From Pohlia nutans (lineage: Eukaryota; Streptophyta; Bryopsida; Bryales; Mniaceae): DNA of 64,000 nucleotides. This document shows, piece by piece, positions 24,031-33,599 of this stretch. The stretch spans positions 8,202,001-8,266,000 of the forward strand of contig CM040103.1 in the NCBI GenBank assembly GCA_022496805.1. Direction: 5' to 3'. A program made the position numbers and the translations under genes. The notes below the pieces were generated by a model. The model saw nothing but the letters and a program-made list of their open reading frames with translations, was not told the DNA's origin and did no database searches. Each line of letters opens with the position of its first letter. The first letter of the stretch is position 1.

Positions 24031-25189
24031 GTATGCCATACTGTGTTGCTCTCATACTTGGTCATGGGTATCTTACATGTTGTAGTGACGGCAGAAATGT
24101 AGCCCATACTTTGAATTCATGGTTGTACACATTGTACAAATGGTTTTTTGTTCAATGTATAGTATAGGGAATGGCCTAGGGAGTCAGCCTTGTAAAATTT
24201 CTATAATTATTTAGCATAATTATGCGGCATTGAGGTTTTTTTTTGACAAACTTGGACATATTTTCTGTACCTCTGCACACAAAGTGTGAAAGACATGCAT
24301 TGAACATTATGCAGCAGTGCCAAAAATAAGGCAATTTTATAATTTAATACATTTCTTTGCTTATGCATCTTATTGTATGTCATTACCATTCATGGACGCA
24401 ATTCTAGATTTCTTGGATTTTGAATGTTGTAATAAGCATGGCCAGTCCTACTCTAAATTCCACTGAAATGAGCTCAAAAACCGCACCATACAACTCATTC
24501 ATCCATTCAGTCATGGATGGAAAATAAAAATAACCTCCATGCGGATGACTGCTTATTATTAATTTGGACATATTATACTGTCACATTCGGAATTTGGGAC
24601 CATAAACCCTCCAATGAGAGAGGCCTAAGGTACTCTAACAATGGCACGAATAAATTTGCTTACGTGACGTGGATGTAAACCCCAACCCATCAAAAAAATA
24701 CACGTGGCATGGACAAATCAGGGAGTACTAAGGAGATCACATATGGCCTTAATTTGACATGATATTGGCACCAAATATTATCACAAAAATCCTACTACAC
24801 CCACGCTACAAGAGAGACACGTGGCAAAAAATACTCCATCACTTTATGAATAAAAAATCGTTACTTTTATATTGATAAATTGGACAAAATTTCACCTCAA
24901 AAAATTACTCTCAACGGGTAGTGGAAAGCTAATGTAAAAAACACCTAGAAATTAATTACTTACATAGTTACATTTACTTTTCACATAAACTTGTGACATT
25001 AATTACCATTCGGTTATTGTCATCTGTAATTCTTGAATGTAAAAAGAACATGGAGAAAGTAATTCTTAGATGTAAAACATGGGTGCATGATGGTAAGTGT
25101 TAAAATGGACCAAGGTTGAAAATAGAGAAGTGGGGCCCTTGTCATCATGTGGGGAACCTAAAAGAACTGTGTTCTCAAAGCGAAAATGA
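24031..25189. other. Gene-free 3' part of the CACTA element
   Basis: AT-rich sequence between the TnpA-like gene and the right subterminal repeats. I see no gene, only the presumed 3' UTR of the upstream gene. Confidence 0.5.
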
Positions 25190-25335
25190 GCCCCTCACAA
25201 ACGTTGGAAATGCATGTTCCAAAACGTTGCTGCGTTACAGCAACGTTTGCAGAGTTGTCATAACAACGTCTATTCAGCCCCGGGGGCTCGGCCATTCTAG
25301 TGTTGAGAGCAACGTTTGCAGTGTTGCAGAACCCC
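25190..25335. promoter_or_regulatory. Right subterminal AACGTT repeats of the CACTA element
   Basis: ACAAACGTTGG, AAAACGTTGCTG, GCAACGTTTGCAGAG and GCAACGTTTGCAGTG occur within 160 bp of the right end, some in opposite orientation. They mirror the left end and are the likely TnpA sites. GCAACGTTTGCAG appears twice. Confidence 0.65.
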
Positions 25336-25351
25336 CCTTTTTCTAGTAGTG

Positions 25352-26315
25352 TTTGTACTCTGAAATTTCAGCGGTTCTAGGCATCTCTCGAAGCACTTGC
25401 CATGCTATTGTGCGGAGGTTTACAATGAGAGGTCATTTGAGAGATGCTCCTTCACAAGGGAGACCTCGAATTCTTGATGAATGTGGTGATCGTGAGGTTG
25501 TAAGGTTGTTGAATGCACCATCTAATGGTACAGCTGCAGCAGTGGGTAGAGAAATGCGATCTCAAAGATTGGATTTGAGTGATGATACAGTTAGAAGATG
25601 TCTTCGGAGGCAGGGATTGAGAGCACGAGTGAAAACTAAAAAGCCATTCTTGTAAAAAAAGCACAAAGCACGTCGATATGCATGGGCAAAGAAGTGTAGG
25701 CATGCAAGTTGGATGGATTGGAGTTATGTGATTTTTTCAGATGAGTCAAAATTCAATTTGTTTGGCTCAGATGGGAGGCAGTATTGTTCGAGGAAGAGAG
25801 GAGAGCATCTTTTAGATCAGCATGTGCAACCTACTATCAAATTTGGGGGTGGAAACATTATGGTTTGGAGATGTATGACTTGGGAGGGAGTTGGCAACCT
25901 TCGTCTTATAGAAGGGAACATGGATAAGTTTGTGTATCGGGAAATTTTGGAGATGGAGCTCATGAATACTATACACATGCATGATTTAGGAGAGGAGAAT
26001 GTTATTTTTCAGCACGACAACGATCCCAAACATACTTCTAAGTATGTTACAGATTGGTTGTGCGCACAGGAGTTTCAACTAATTTGGCATCCGGCTCAAT
26101 CTCCTGACTTGAATCCTATAGAACACCTTTGGAATGAAAAAGATCGTCGTATGAGAATGTCGGAGAAGAAACCCACTAACAAGAAGGATTTGTGGGAGAA
26201 ATTGCAAGAAATTTGGTATAGCATTGAGATTGATACCGTGAGGAAATTGATCATGTCTATGCCTGAGAGAGCTGCAGATGTTTATGAAGCAAAAGGTGGC
26301 TATACACGATGGTAG
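25352..26315 (+). pseudogene. Tc1 transposase, 3' piece with one in-frame stop
   Basis: The frame resumes with YSEISAVLGISRSTCHAI (helix-turn-helix), a GRPR hook (SQGRPRILDE) and the second DNA-binding helix. A single TAA at 25653 interrupts it, after which the same frame continues to 26315. The catalytic residues are present: Asp in IFSDESKFN, Asp in FQHDNDPKH and Glu in LNPIEHLW, with 34 residues between the second and third, the DD34E pattern. Besides the CACTA insertion I see only this nonsense change, so the copy was fairly young when interrupted. Confidence 0.9.
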
Positions 26316-27039
26316 TCATTATGATTGTACATTCAAGTTTTTAGGTAGTCATCATGATTCTACATTCAAGTTTTTAGCTTGATTTTGTAGCTCATGGCTT
26401 TGTTTCCCATGTAAATAGATAACCACTTCACTTTTTGCATAAAGAATTGGACACCCACATCATGTGTTTTATTTTTGATTGATTTCTTGATTGACATTTT
26501 TGATTATGAATGTTATGTTACATGTTTGTTGTAACTATGTGATTGTATGTTTAAATTTTTACAACTTGAATGTGAGTTATGTAGGAAAACTAGCTCATAT
26601 TGGAAGTGGAAGCGTCGTGTCCGAACACTTCTGCTGACCACTGTATATGGTAATTTGGGGTGTACACTACCAAACATGTATAAGTATGTACGTGAAATTG
26701 TAAATGCACAGAAGGGGTATTAATTTGAACATTGTTGTATTACATTCATTTTTCCAAAGTTGAAGAACTATCTAGAGTGTTGGTGGAGATGCTCTTAGAA
26801 CATGCCATTCTGAAGGGCACCCTAAAAATTACAAGGCATATCATGTATTTCCCCACCAACATCACTCAATTAGACTCTGAAAATAGTAAGTAAAGACACT
26901 CACAAGTTACCACGTATGAATGGTGCAATCATGATAAGAAAAAATACACAAGTTTGAGTCGTTCTGAGGGGCTTAAACTGAGTTGTTGTATTCTATGCCT
27001 CCCTCCAAATAAATTGTTGATCAACCCATCATTAGGAAA

Positions 27040-27190
27040 GTTGGGCCAAACTATTTTGGTGCCATTTTGGCACCACAAGCTGCATACAAGTCATTTTAGT
27101 GTCATTTTATCCATACTAGGTTGATATGGAGGTTGGCACCAAATTATCTTAATTACATTTTAATGCATCATCATGGCACCATGTTCGAAT
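27040..27190. repeat. Dispersed repeat, inverted partner at ~35490-35640
   Basis: The stretch with TTTTGGTGCCATTTTGGCACC and ATGGAGGTTGGCACCAAAT matches 35490-35640 in reverse. It contains a short TTTTGGTGCC/GGCACC palindrome, but full termini were not resolved. Confidence 0.55.
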
Positions 27191-27305
27191 TCACATGCTT
27201 TGAAGTTCCTGATGATGCATTGTTTTCCATCCATTGTTTTCCAGAGGGCTATCCAGAAGGCTATCCAGGGCTATCCAGAATGCTGGTGGAGATGCTCTTA
27301 GTATT

Positions 27306-27528
27306 TTAAGGTTTGGGATTGTATGTCCATCTTGTCTTCTGGCAATGCAACAACTTGTCAGTGCCCCATTGGCCACTCTCAGTGTCACCAATGTGGGCTT
27401 TCCAGTGCAACATTTTGATGACCATTTTTTGCAGGGGAAGGAGCACCTCTTTGTGATCACGAAACACAACAAACCCGCCCGGCCTTAAAAGCCGGTCCAT
27501 CTCCACCAGGATCACTTCTACTGAACAC
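27306..27528 (-). pseudogene. 3' exon fragment of a PMT-family methyltransferase
   Basis: A CACTGCAG acceptor at 27529 precedes an open exon encoding CSVEVILVEMDRLLRPGGF, then VVFRDHKEVLLPLQKMVIKM and LHWKAHIGDTES. This is the C-terminal end of the plant putative methyltransferase family (PF03141, DUF248), Golgi membrane proteins with an SAM-methyltransferase fold linked to cell-wall polysaccharide. I could not find the upstream catalytic exons or the N-terminal membrane anchor in the neighbouring 4 kb. It is therefore most likely a captured or decayed last exon rather than a working gene. Confidence 0.7.
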
Positions 27529-27799
27529 CTGCAGTGATGTAGGAGCTCTTTAGTAAGGTACCTACACCTAATTTGGACACTTTGAGAACTGAGTATATTA
27601 GAGAAATTCGCAAACTCACAGGACCAGTGGTCCACAGTTGCATCCTCTATCCCGTATAATTCTGATATCCGAGAAGTCTCTCTCACAAGCTCAAGAGAGG
27701 TGTGTTGGGCTATCTTCGGGAGTGTGTAAGGTTCTTGGGGGCCACGAGGTCCAAAGTTCAAACTTTGGCGGCCTCTATTGTGGTGTATTAATGGGCGGG

Positions 27800-29060
27800 C
27801 CCGACGGCATCCTCGGTGGCGCGCCTAGACACGGGAGCAAACTCACTCACCCTACTTCACTTACCGGAAATATAACTCATCCGGTTTTTATTTTTGGAGC
27901 CCGACACTCCTACTTTTAATGTCCCATGAGCCAGAATCTTTACTGACGCAGTACCGGAAGCCTGAGATTTCAGGACTTTACGAATTTCTCTATTGTTTAA
28001 AAAATCTTGTCAAAATTTTTGAGGAGATTCTAATGCAACTTAGTATGCTATATTTTGACACTATATGCAAAAGTTATAAGGGTTCAAAGTTTTTATGGTA
28101 GTACTAGTAAAAAGGATGGTCTTTGGACATTAAGTCAGTGTTAGATTGTGAAGCTTTAAAGTATCTAAACCCTTGCACACTAAAATTATTCATCTATATT
28201 TGAAAAGTCCTTGAACTTAGAGTTCCCCACCTTCACACACCAAATGTGTACATCAAATACTCAATGGATGAATCACAAGTAGAATGTGGGATCTTTTCAA
28301 CTAAATTTAGATTTTCCCTTAAGGGTTACTACAGTAAAAAGTATAACAGTCCCTTTTGTTCCCTTGAACTTGGACCAGTTGGACTTTTGGGGCGTCATCC
28401 GACAATGGCTTCATGAATATTCTCCTCACTCCTCACATGGGGGCCAGTGCTGGGTGGCTGTGCCAGGACTCGGGAGCCACCAGCTGAGAAGTGGCCATCA
28501 GTCACCTTTATTCCTTGGTAGCGGTACCAATCGGGTGCTTAAAGCAAATGATACCCAATACTGTAGCTTAATTTTTATTTCAAAAATTGAAAGATGAATT
28601 ATTTTTTCGGAAATTAGAGTTAACCGAAAAGAAGCCCATTTAACTTCCCTTTTTGTTCTACTTCTAACCTCTCTTTTGAGCTATACTTGGGTTAAATAGT
28701 GTCGTGTCATAAAAGTCCACTTGTGGGCCATGGGCTTGGAGGTTTGGTAGAAGGTGTGGGAGTCATTGCGAGGTGTGGAGAATAATGACAGTGGCTTGCT
28801 TTAGATTGTCTCCCAACTCATCATGAACTAGTTTTCGGTCTATTTATATTTCAATATGAGTTCAAGAGGAGTTTGCTAAAACTTTCCTCTTTGAGCTGAC
28901 TTTTCGTTTTTTGAAAACTCCCTGTCGTTTTTCAACTCCGGGTATGCAGGGAGAAGACATGCTCTCAGCCTCTCACTGCTTTCTGCTGTTTTTAAAGTTG
29001 AGTTAAGTTATTAAATGCTCTGCAGTATCAAAGCTGAAAAATGGTTGCAGTTCCAACTCT
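27800..29060. other. Gene-free stretch
   Basis: AT-rich sequence with no supportable gene. Short ORFs here show no domain marks. Confidence 0.4.
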
Positions 29061-29071
29061 TGAGGAAGTAA

Positions 29072-29571
29072 GGGCGAGTCCCCATGGGCCACCCGTGCCC
29101 ACTCTCTGCAGAGAGAATAAACCAATTTTAGCTCCTGCTTTGGATTAGAGGACGGGTGCTAGAGCGATAGGACGGGCTTGGCACTTCCTCAAACCAAGAG
29201 CCTCTCCCCATGGGCCGCCCGTCCCCGCTCTTGCAGATAATAGACAACCGGTTCACTGTTCAACCTTCTCTGATTCTTCTCTAATAAAAGTGAGAGCGGG
29301 TCTCTAAAAGACAGCGGCCTTGGTTTGAGGAAGTGCCAAGCCCGTCCTATCGCTCTAGCACCCGTCCTCTAATCCAAAGCAGGAGCTAAAATTGGTTTAT
29401 TCTCTCTGCAGAGAGTGGGCACGGGTGGCCCATGGGGACTCGCCCCAAGGCCGCTGTCTTTTAGAGACCCGCTCTCACTTTTATTAGAGAAGAATCAGAG
29501 AAGGTTGAACAGTGAACCGGTTGTCTATTATCTGCAAGAGCGGGGACGGGCGGCCCATGGGGAGAGGCTCT
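29072..29571. repeat. Interleaved inverted repeats A-B-A'-B', ~125 bp each
   Basis: A (29072-29196) is the inverse of A' (29321-29446), and B (29197-29320) is the inverse of B' (29447-29571), nearly perfectly and with almost no spacers. A and B themselves share a diverged start of the form CCCCATGGGCC then CCCGT and CCC. Because the pairs cross each other, simple nested insertion does not explain the order. Confidence 0.88.
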
Positions 29572-29599
29572 AACCTACAGTCCCAGTCTCCCAAATGAC

Positions 29600-29990
29600 C
29601 AGGGCTGTCGTGTCTGATGGCCCATTCACACCAGATTCTGCCGCACTTGCATTTGCCTTTTGCGTTCCCGAAATGGAAGAAGGGAAAGCGTAGAAACAAT
29701 TTTTTTTGAAAGCCTTGTCTTTTCTTGCTGCAACTACTGTGCAACACCATTTTATTTTATTTTTCGGTACAAGTGGAAACAAGTTTATTCCACTGCAGAA
29801 AAGATAATACAACAGCCAAGCAGGGAGGCCCTGCTGGTCACAACATTTGTGCAACACTATTCCACTGCCGCAAGTAGAGACAGCCATGCTCCTTTTTTGT
29901 GTTGCGTTCCTTCATGTTATGCGTTCAAGTAATTTCTAATTTCATTTTTTATATTTCTGGGTTGCCAACAGATACCCTCAAAGTCCTTCA
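29600..29990 (+). repeat. Dispersed repeat shared with 43430-44062
   Basis: It begins near ATGGCCCATTCACACCAGA and continues through GCACTTGCATTTG and CTTGTCTTTTCTTGC, matching two copies at 43474 and 43661. It starts shortly after the interleaved inverted repeat. Confidence 0.7.
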
Positions 29991-30641
29991 GTACCTGAGC
30001 ATAAATCATTGGTAATTTGGTATCATGGACAGTGTCGCTGACTCATTGTCTGTATAGTCAAACCATCACAGGGGCCACACGTGAGTCAACTTACTCCATG
30101 CGCAGAATCAAAATCAAAATTCCCCAGGACAATTGTCAAATCAATTCCTGGCGATACTCAAACTTCAAATTAATTTCCCAGTGGCAGTAGCAGCAAATTT
30201 TTTGGTGTTTCCGTTGGTAGAGCCACACGGTACCGTGGAATGAGAAAAGAATGGATAGTCAAATCACACACATATATGCATAAAATTTGTCCATAATATT
30301 ATTTATTATTCATCCAAATAGTGGTGATTTTGGTATCAGTTTTAGAAGACTGTGACAAGTGCATCTCTTTGTTGCAACAAAGTAGCTATTCCATAATTGC
30401 ATAGATGACTTAATAAAATTTTGGCGAAAATTTGCCAATTTCTTTTTGGTTAACTCGTGGCTTTCTTGTGGTGCATTTAGCATAATGTAACTACACCTAC
30501 AGTATTTGCAACATCTTAAGCAACATCAAATAACTCTAATATGAAAGCTATGTAACTACAGCTGTCACAATAAAGTTGGCACCTTCCACAGAGCATGCAC
30601 AACCTACAACCTAAGTTCAAGGAACTGAAGGAAGAATTGGG

Positions 30642-30882
30642 CACAGGAAGTTTTCGAGACATCAGCCCCGGGGGGTTAATGTTGCGGGAGGGGCTAAAGT
30701 GTGCCCCTTTAGCCCTCTGATGGCCTAATTTAACCATTAGCCCTGGTAATGGGATCATTTTGGGGCTGTAGTCCAAAGTAGAAAGAAATCTGAGATTTTC
30801 CGCCGCGTGTGTAAGGGGGGGCTAATCATGGGGCTAACTCACACTCCGCTAACCTGGGCTAATGTCTCGAAAACTTCCTGTG
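30642..30882. mobile_element. CACTA-like MITE, 241 bp
   Basis: The ends are CACAGGAAGTTTTCGAGACA and, inverted, CACAGGAAGTTTTCGAGACA. GGG flanks both sides (30639-30641, 30883-30885). It is a sister of 1718-1966 with the same internal GGGGCTAA motifs, in reverse orientation. Confidence 0.8.
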
Positions 30883-31648
30883 GGGTATTATAAATTAATG
30901 GACAATAAATAATGATTAATTATTTATAATGATTGTGATTGATTTATGCACTATATAGAGGGTGATTATAGCGGTTTAAGGGTATGGAGACGATAGCTTG
31001 CGATTCAGAAACCAAATCTTGGATGTTATTATAACGGTCCAATTGTCAAGGGGTGAACTGAAGGAAGAAGATGTGCATGCCTCCCTCCATAGGGGTGTTT
31101 ACACCAAAAGCCTCTGACAATATTGCACAACCCTAAAGTCCCACAATGTGGTGAACCGTAGCATGCAAGCACCCATGCTCTCAGTCCGGATCTCCCGCTC
31201 CACTTCTACAGCAAAGTTTTCAGTTCTCGGGACTTTCAACTTCACAGTATCCAGTGAGGGACCAAAAAGCATCTGATCGAGACTGTAGAGAACTTACGGT
31301 ATCATAATCACTTTGTCTGTACCATTTACTACCATATATATGAAACCTTTCAGAACATGAACATAACAAGAACATTTCAAAAACTACCATCCAACCTGTG
31401 AAATCAACCACCAAGTGAACTTGTTAAGAAAACCAGCAGACATGGACACATAATTGCGTCATATCGGGAACATGCTGAGCTACCTCTGCACCATTCTAGC
31501 TCTGTCTCTACCAGCTCGTTGTATAAACTCAGTTTGTTGAATCGCAAATCCTCCACAGTCAAGCTAACTAGCTTAGTTTAAAATATTAGATAGAACAAAT
31601 TAATTTATGTGGTAGCGTACATTAAGAGTCTGATTGACAGTTCAAAGT

Positions 31649-31860
31649 CACAGGGAGCTCATAATGGTTTGCTTGTGTGCGTTTCCCTTTTAGTCCCACT
31701 TTTCCCACCAAGTCGATCTCAAGAGTTGACACATGTTAAACTTTCCTTTTACAAGCAGGTGAGTCAACATTAAACTGGTGAATAAGCACCTTTCAGACTC
31801 AGTGGGAAAAGTGAGACTCGCAGGGAAATCACACGGGGAATTGCATATGAGACCCTGGTG
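31649..31860 (+). mobile_element. CACAGGGAGCTC-type MITE
   Basis: The left end is CACAGGGAGCTCATAATGG and the inverted right end is CACCAGGGTCTCATATGC. The arms stay homologous for about 60 bp (both reach CACTTTTCCC), giving a foldback of about 212 bp. Confidence 0.65.
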
Positions 31861-32630
31861 CGTCCCCTATTAATATATCGGGGTGTCCTTTGAACAACGA
31901 GAATGACACTGTCTAGAACTACGTACCATTATTAGAAGGTAGACTCTATATATGCTTGACTGCTTTATATATATACCGGTATTCATTTTCATATATAAGC
32001 TCTTGAGCTAGTCCCTTCAATCGTCACTCACTGATCGATCAAAGAGGTTGCACCGATTGAACCTCACGGAACGGAAGGTACGTACGTCGATCTTTTACAT
32101 ACTTAAATAGTTTAAGACTTGCAGAAACTCGAAGCTAGTTACTGCAGAGAGTTCGATCACCATTCATGTACTTGATCGATCTATAGATGCATGTGGATTA
32201 CCTGTCCACAGGGAGATATAAACAAGATCCCATGTGGGAAACAGGGACACGATTGTAACTTTCCTAGATCAAAATACACTACAATAATCGCAAGAAAGTT
32301 ACAATTCTGGGAATTTTGTCCCACTTCCCATGTGGGAATGTCTTTATCTCTCCCTGTGGTCTGCGATACATTTCGATTCTAGTACGTCTCACGTTTTCCT
32401 TACGAACCTCTGACTACGTACGTACATTGATTTGTCGCCTCTTAATTAATGTTCGTTTTAAGCAGGTTGATCTGGACACACGGTGCTGATTATACGCGAC
32501 AGAGGAGTATCCACAAAGTAACGGAGTTTGAGTCAAGGGATTCGGAGGTTCGGAGTACGTCGATCGACTGCTTAAATCGATCTGATCGATCACCACGCTG
32601 GTCTGCGAGATATCAGTATAATTATCGATC

Positions 32631-32807
32631 ATGGCGAACGGAGAGAATGATGCTGCAGGCGATGGTCCAAGTACTACAGGAGCTCCTCCACAAGCTGCAG
32701 AACCTGTGCAAATACGAGAGGCAAACATCGCCGGGGTCTGGTTGCCAGATCCGTGCCAAGCTGATTACCTGATCGTCATCAGCTTACCAGTCCTGATACT
32801 CCAGTGA
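32631..32807 (+). CDS. Small ORF, right block copy (58 aa)
   Basis: It starts MANGENDAAGDGPSTTGAPP and ends in ANIAGVWLPDPCQADYLIVI plus a short hydrophobic tail. The alignment to the copy at 1989-2159 needs two extra codons (EPVQI region) but keeps the frame. The upstream AAGCAG/GTTGATC junction near 32464 may be a 5' UTR splice acceptor. This copy has no MITE in front of it, so it is the better candidate for an expressed gene. No family was recognised. Confidence 0.38.
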   Translation: MANGENDAAGDGPSTTGAPPQAAEPVQIREANIAGVWLPDPCQADYLIVISLPVLILQ

Positions 32808-32943
32808 TTAGAATATCACGGAAAGCTTGCTAGCTAGGAGGCTTCATGAGTTCATGAATTCCACTGCATCAGCTTAGTTTCTGGAACTTATCATCGGTCC
32901 AGCCGATCGATATGTCATTCTAGAGAATAGGGCAACGCCATAT

Positions 32944-33151
32944 CACAGGGAGCTCATAATGGTTTCCCTGTGTGCGTTTCCCTTTTAGTCTCACTTTTCG
33001 CACCAAGCCTCAAGAGTTGACACTTGTTAAACTTTTCTTTTACAAGCAGGTGAGTCAACATTAAATTGGTGAATAAGCAGCTTTAAGACTCACTAGGAAA
33101 AGTGAGGCTCACAGGAAACTCATACAGGGAATCGCCTATGAGACTCTGGTG
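32944..33151 (+). mobile_element. CACAGGGAGCTC-type MITE
   Basis: It runs from CACAGGGAGCTCATAATGG to an inverted CACCAGAGTCTCATAGGC end. It is at the same place as 2407-2605, so the insertion predates the block duplication. Confidence 0.6.
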
Positions 33152-33282
33152 TTTTGGTTAAATTGGGCAATCTCTGTTATTTTCTACTGTAACATGTAAT
33201 TTGTAACTTGTTACATTAAAAAAAATAACAATGATTGGCCAATTTAACCAATATGGCGTTACGGACAGATGTGGTAGATGTA

Positions 33283-33498
33283 CACAGGGAGCTCATACAG
33301 TCCTCTGAGTTGATTCCTCTGTGAGTGTCATTTTAGTCAGTGGTTTCGAGTTTTGACATGGGTACAAAATTACTTGCTTGAGCTTAGTCACCTACTTGTA
33401 GAAGGAAAGTTTTAATATGTGTTGAGTATTGAAGCTCAGAGGGGAATGTGACACTCATAGGAGAATCAACATGGGGAAACCATATGAGACCCCTTGTG
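33283..33498 (+). mobile_element. Diverged CACAGGGAGCTC-type MITE
   Basis: Counterpart of 2737-2953, beginning CACAGGGAGCTCATACAG and ending near CATATGAGACCCC. Confidence 0.5.
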
Positions 33499-33599
33499 GT
33501 AATTAATAAATTGATTGTAAATAAATCTTTTTGTTCTTCTGTAGTTGGTTGTATGTTTTTGTGTATAACAGTATGCATGCATGTACATATATATGGTAA

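Larger units (their letters stand above)
3424..25351. mobile_element. CACTA (En/Spm) transposon, ~21.9 kb
   Basis: The left end CACTACTAGAAAATGGGGGG matches the inverted right end CACTACTAGAAAAAGGGGGG, the classical CACTA TIR. The flanks are TTC (3421-3423) and TTT (25352-25354), a 3-bp target duplication with one change. Inside are a tnp2-family transposase gene on the minus strand (8882-17328) and a divergent TnpA/Transposase_24-like gene on the plus strand (19626-24030), with AACGTT-containing subterminal repeats at both ends. Both genes appear frameshifted, so this copy is probably not autonomous now. Other residents are a satellite-like array, several TTAA-type termini and an interstitial telomere-like repeat. 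The element is long for its class. Confidence 0.93.
3046..26643 (+). mobile_element. Tc1-like DD34E transposon, interrupted by a CACTA element
   Basis: The left end reads CAGTGGTTAGCAAAAGTG and the inverted right end CAGTGGTCAGCAGAAGTG, with both TIRs continuing to about 25 bp. The element is flanked by TA (3044-3045, 26644-26645). The homologous block at about 33590 shows the empty site. Leaving out the CACTA insertion at 3424-25351, the element is about 1.67 kb, the usual Tc1 length, and carries one transposase ORF. Its D-D-34-E spacing is typical of Tc1 families of animals and fungi rather than the DD39D mariner-like elements usual in plants. Because a plant CACTA element sits inside it, it is a real part of a plant genome and not a contaminant. 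Confidence 0.92.
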
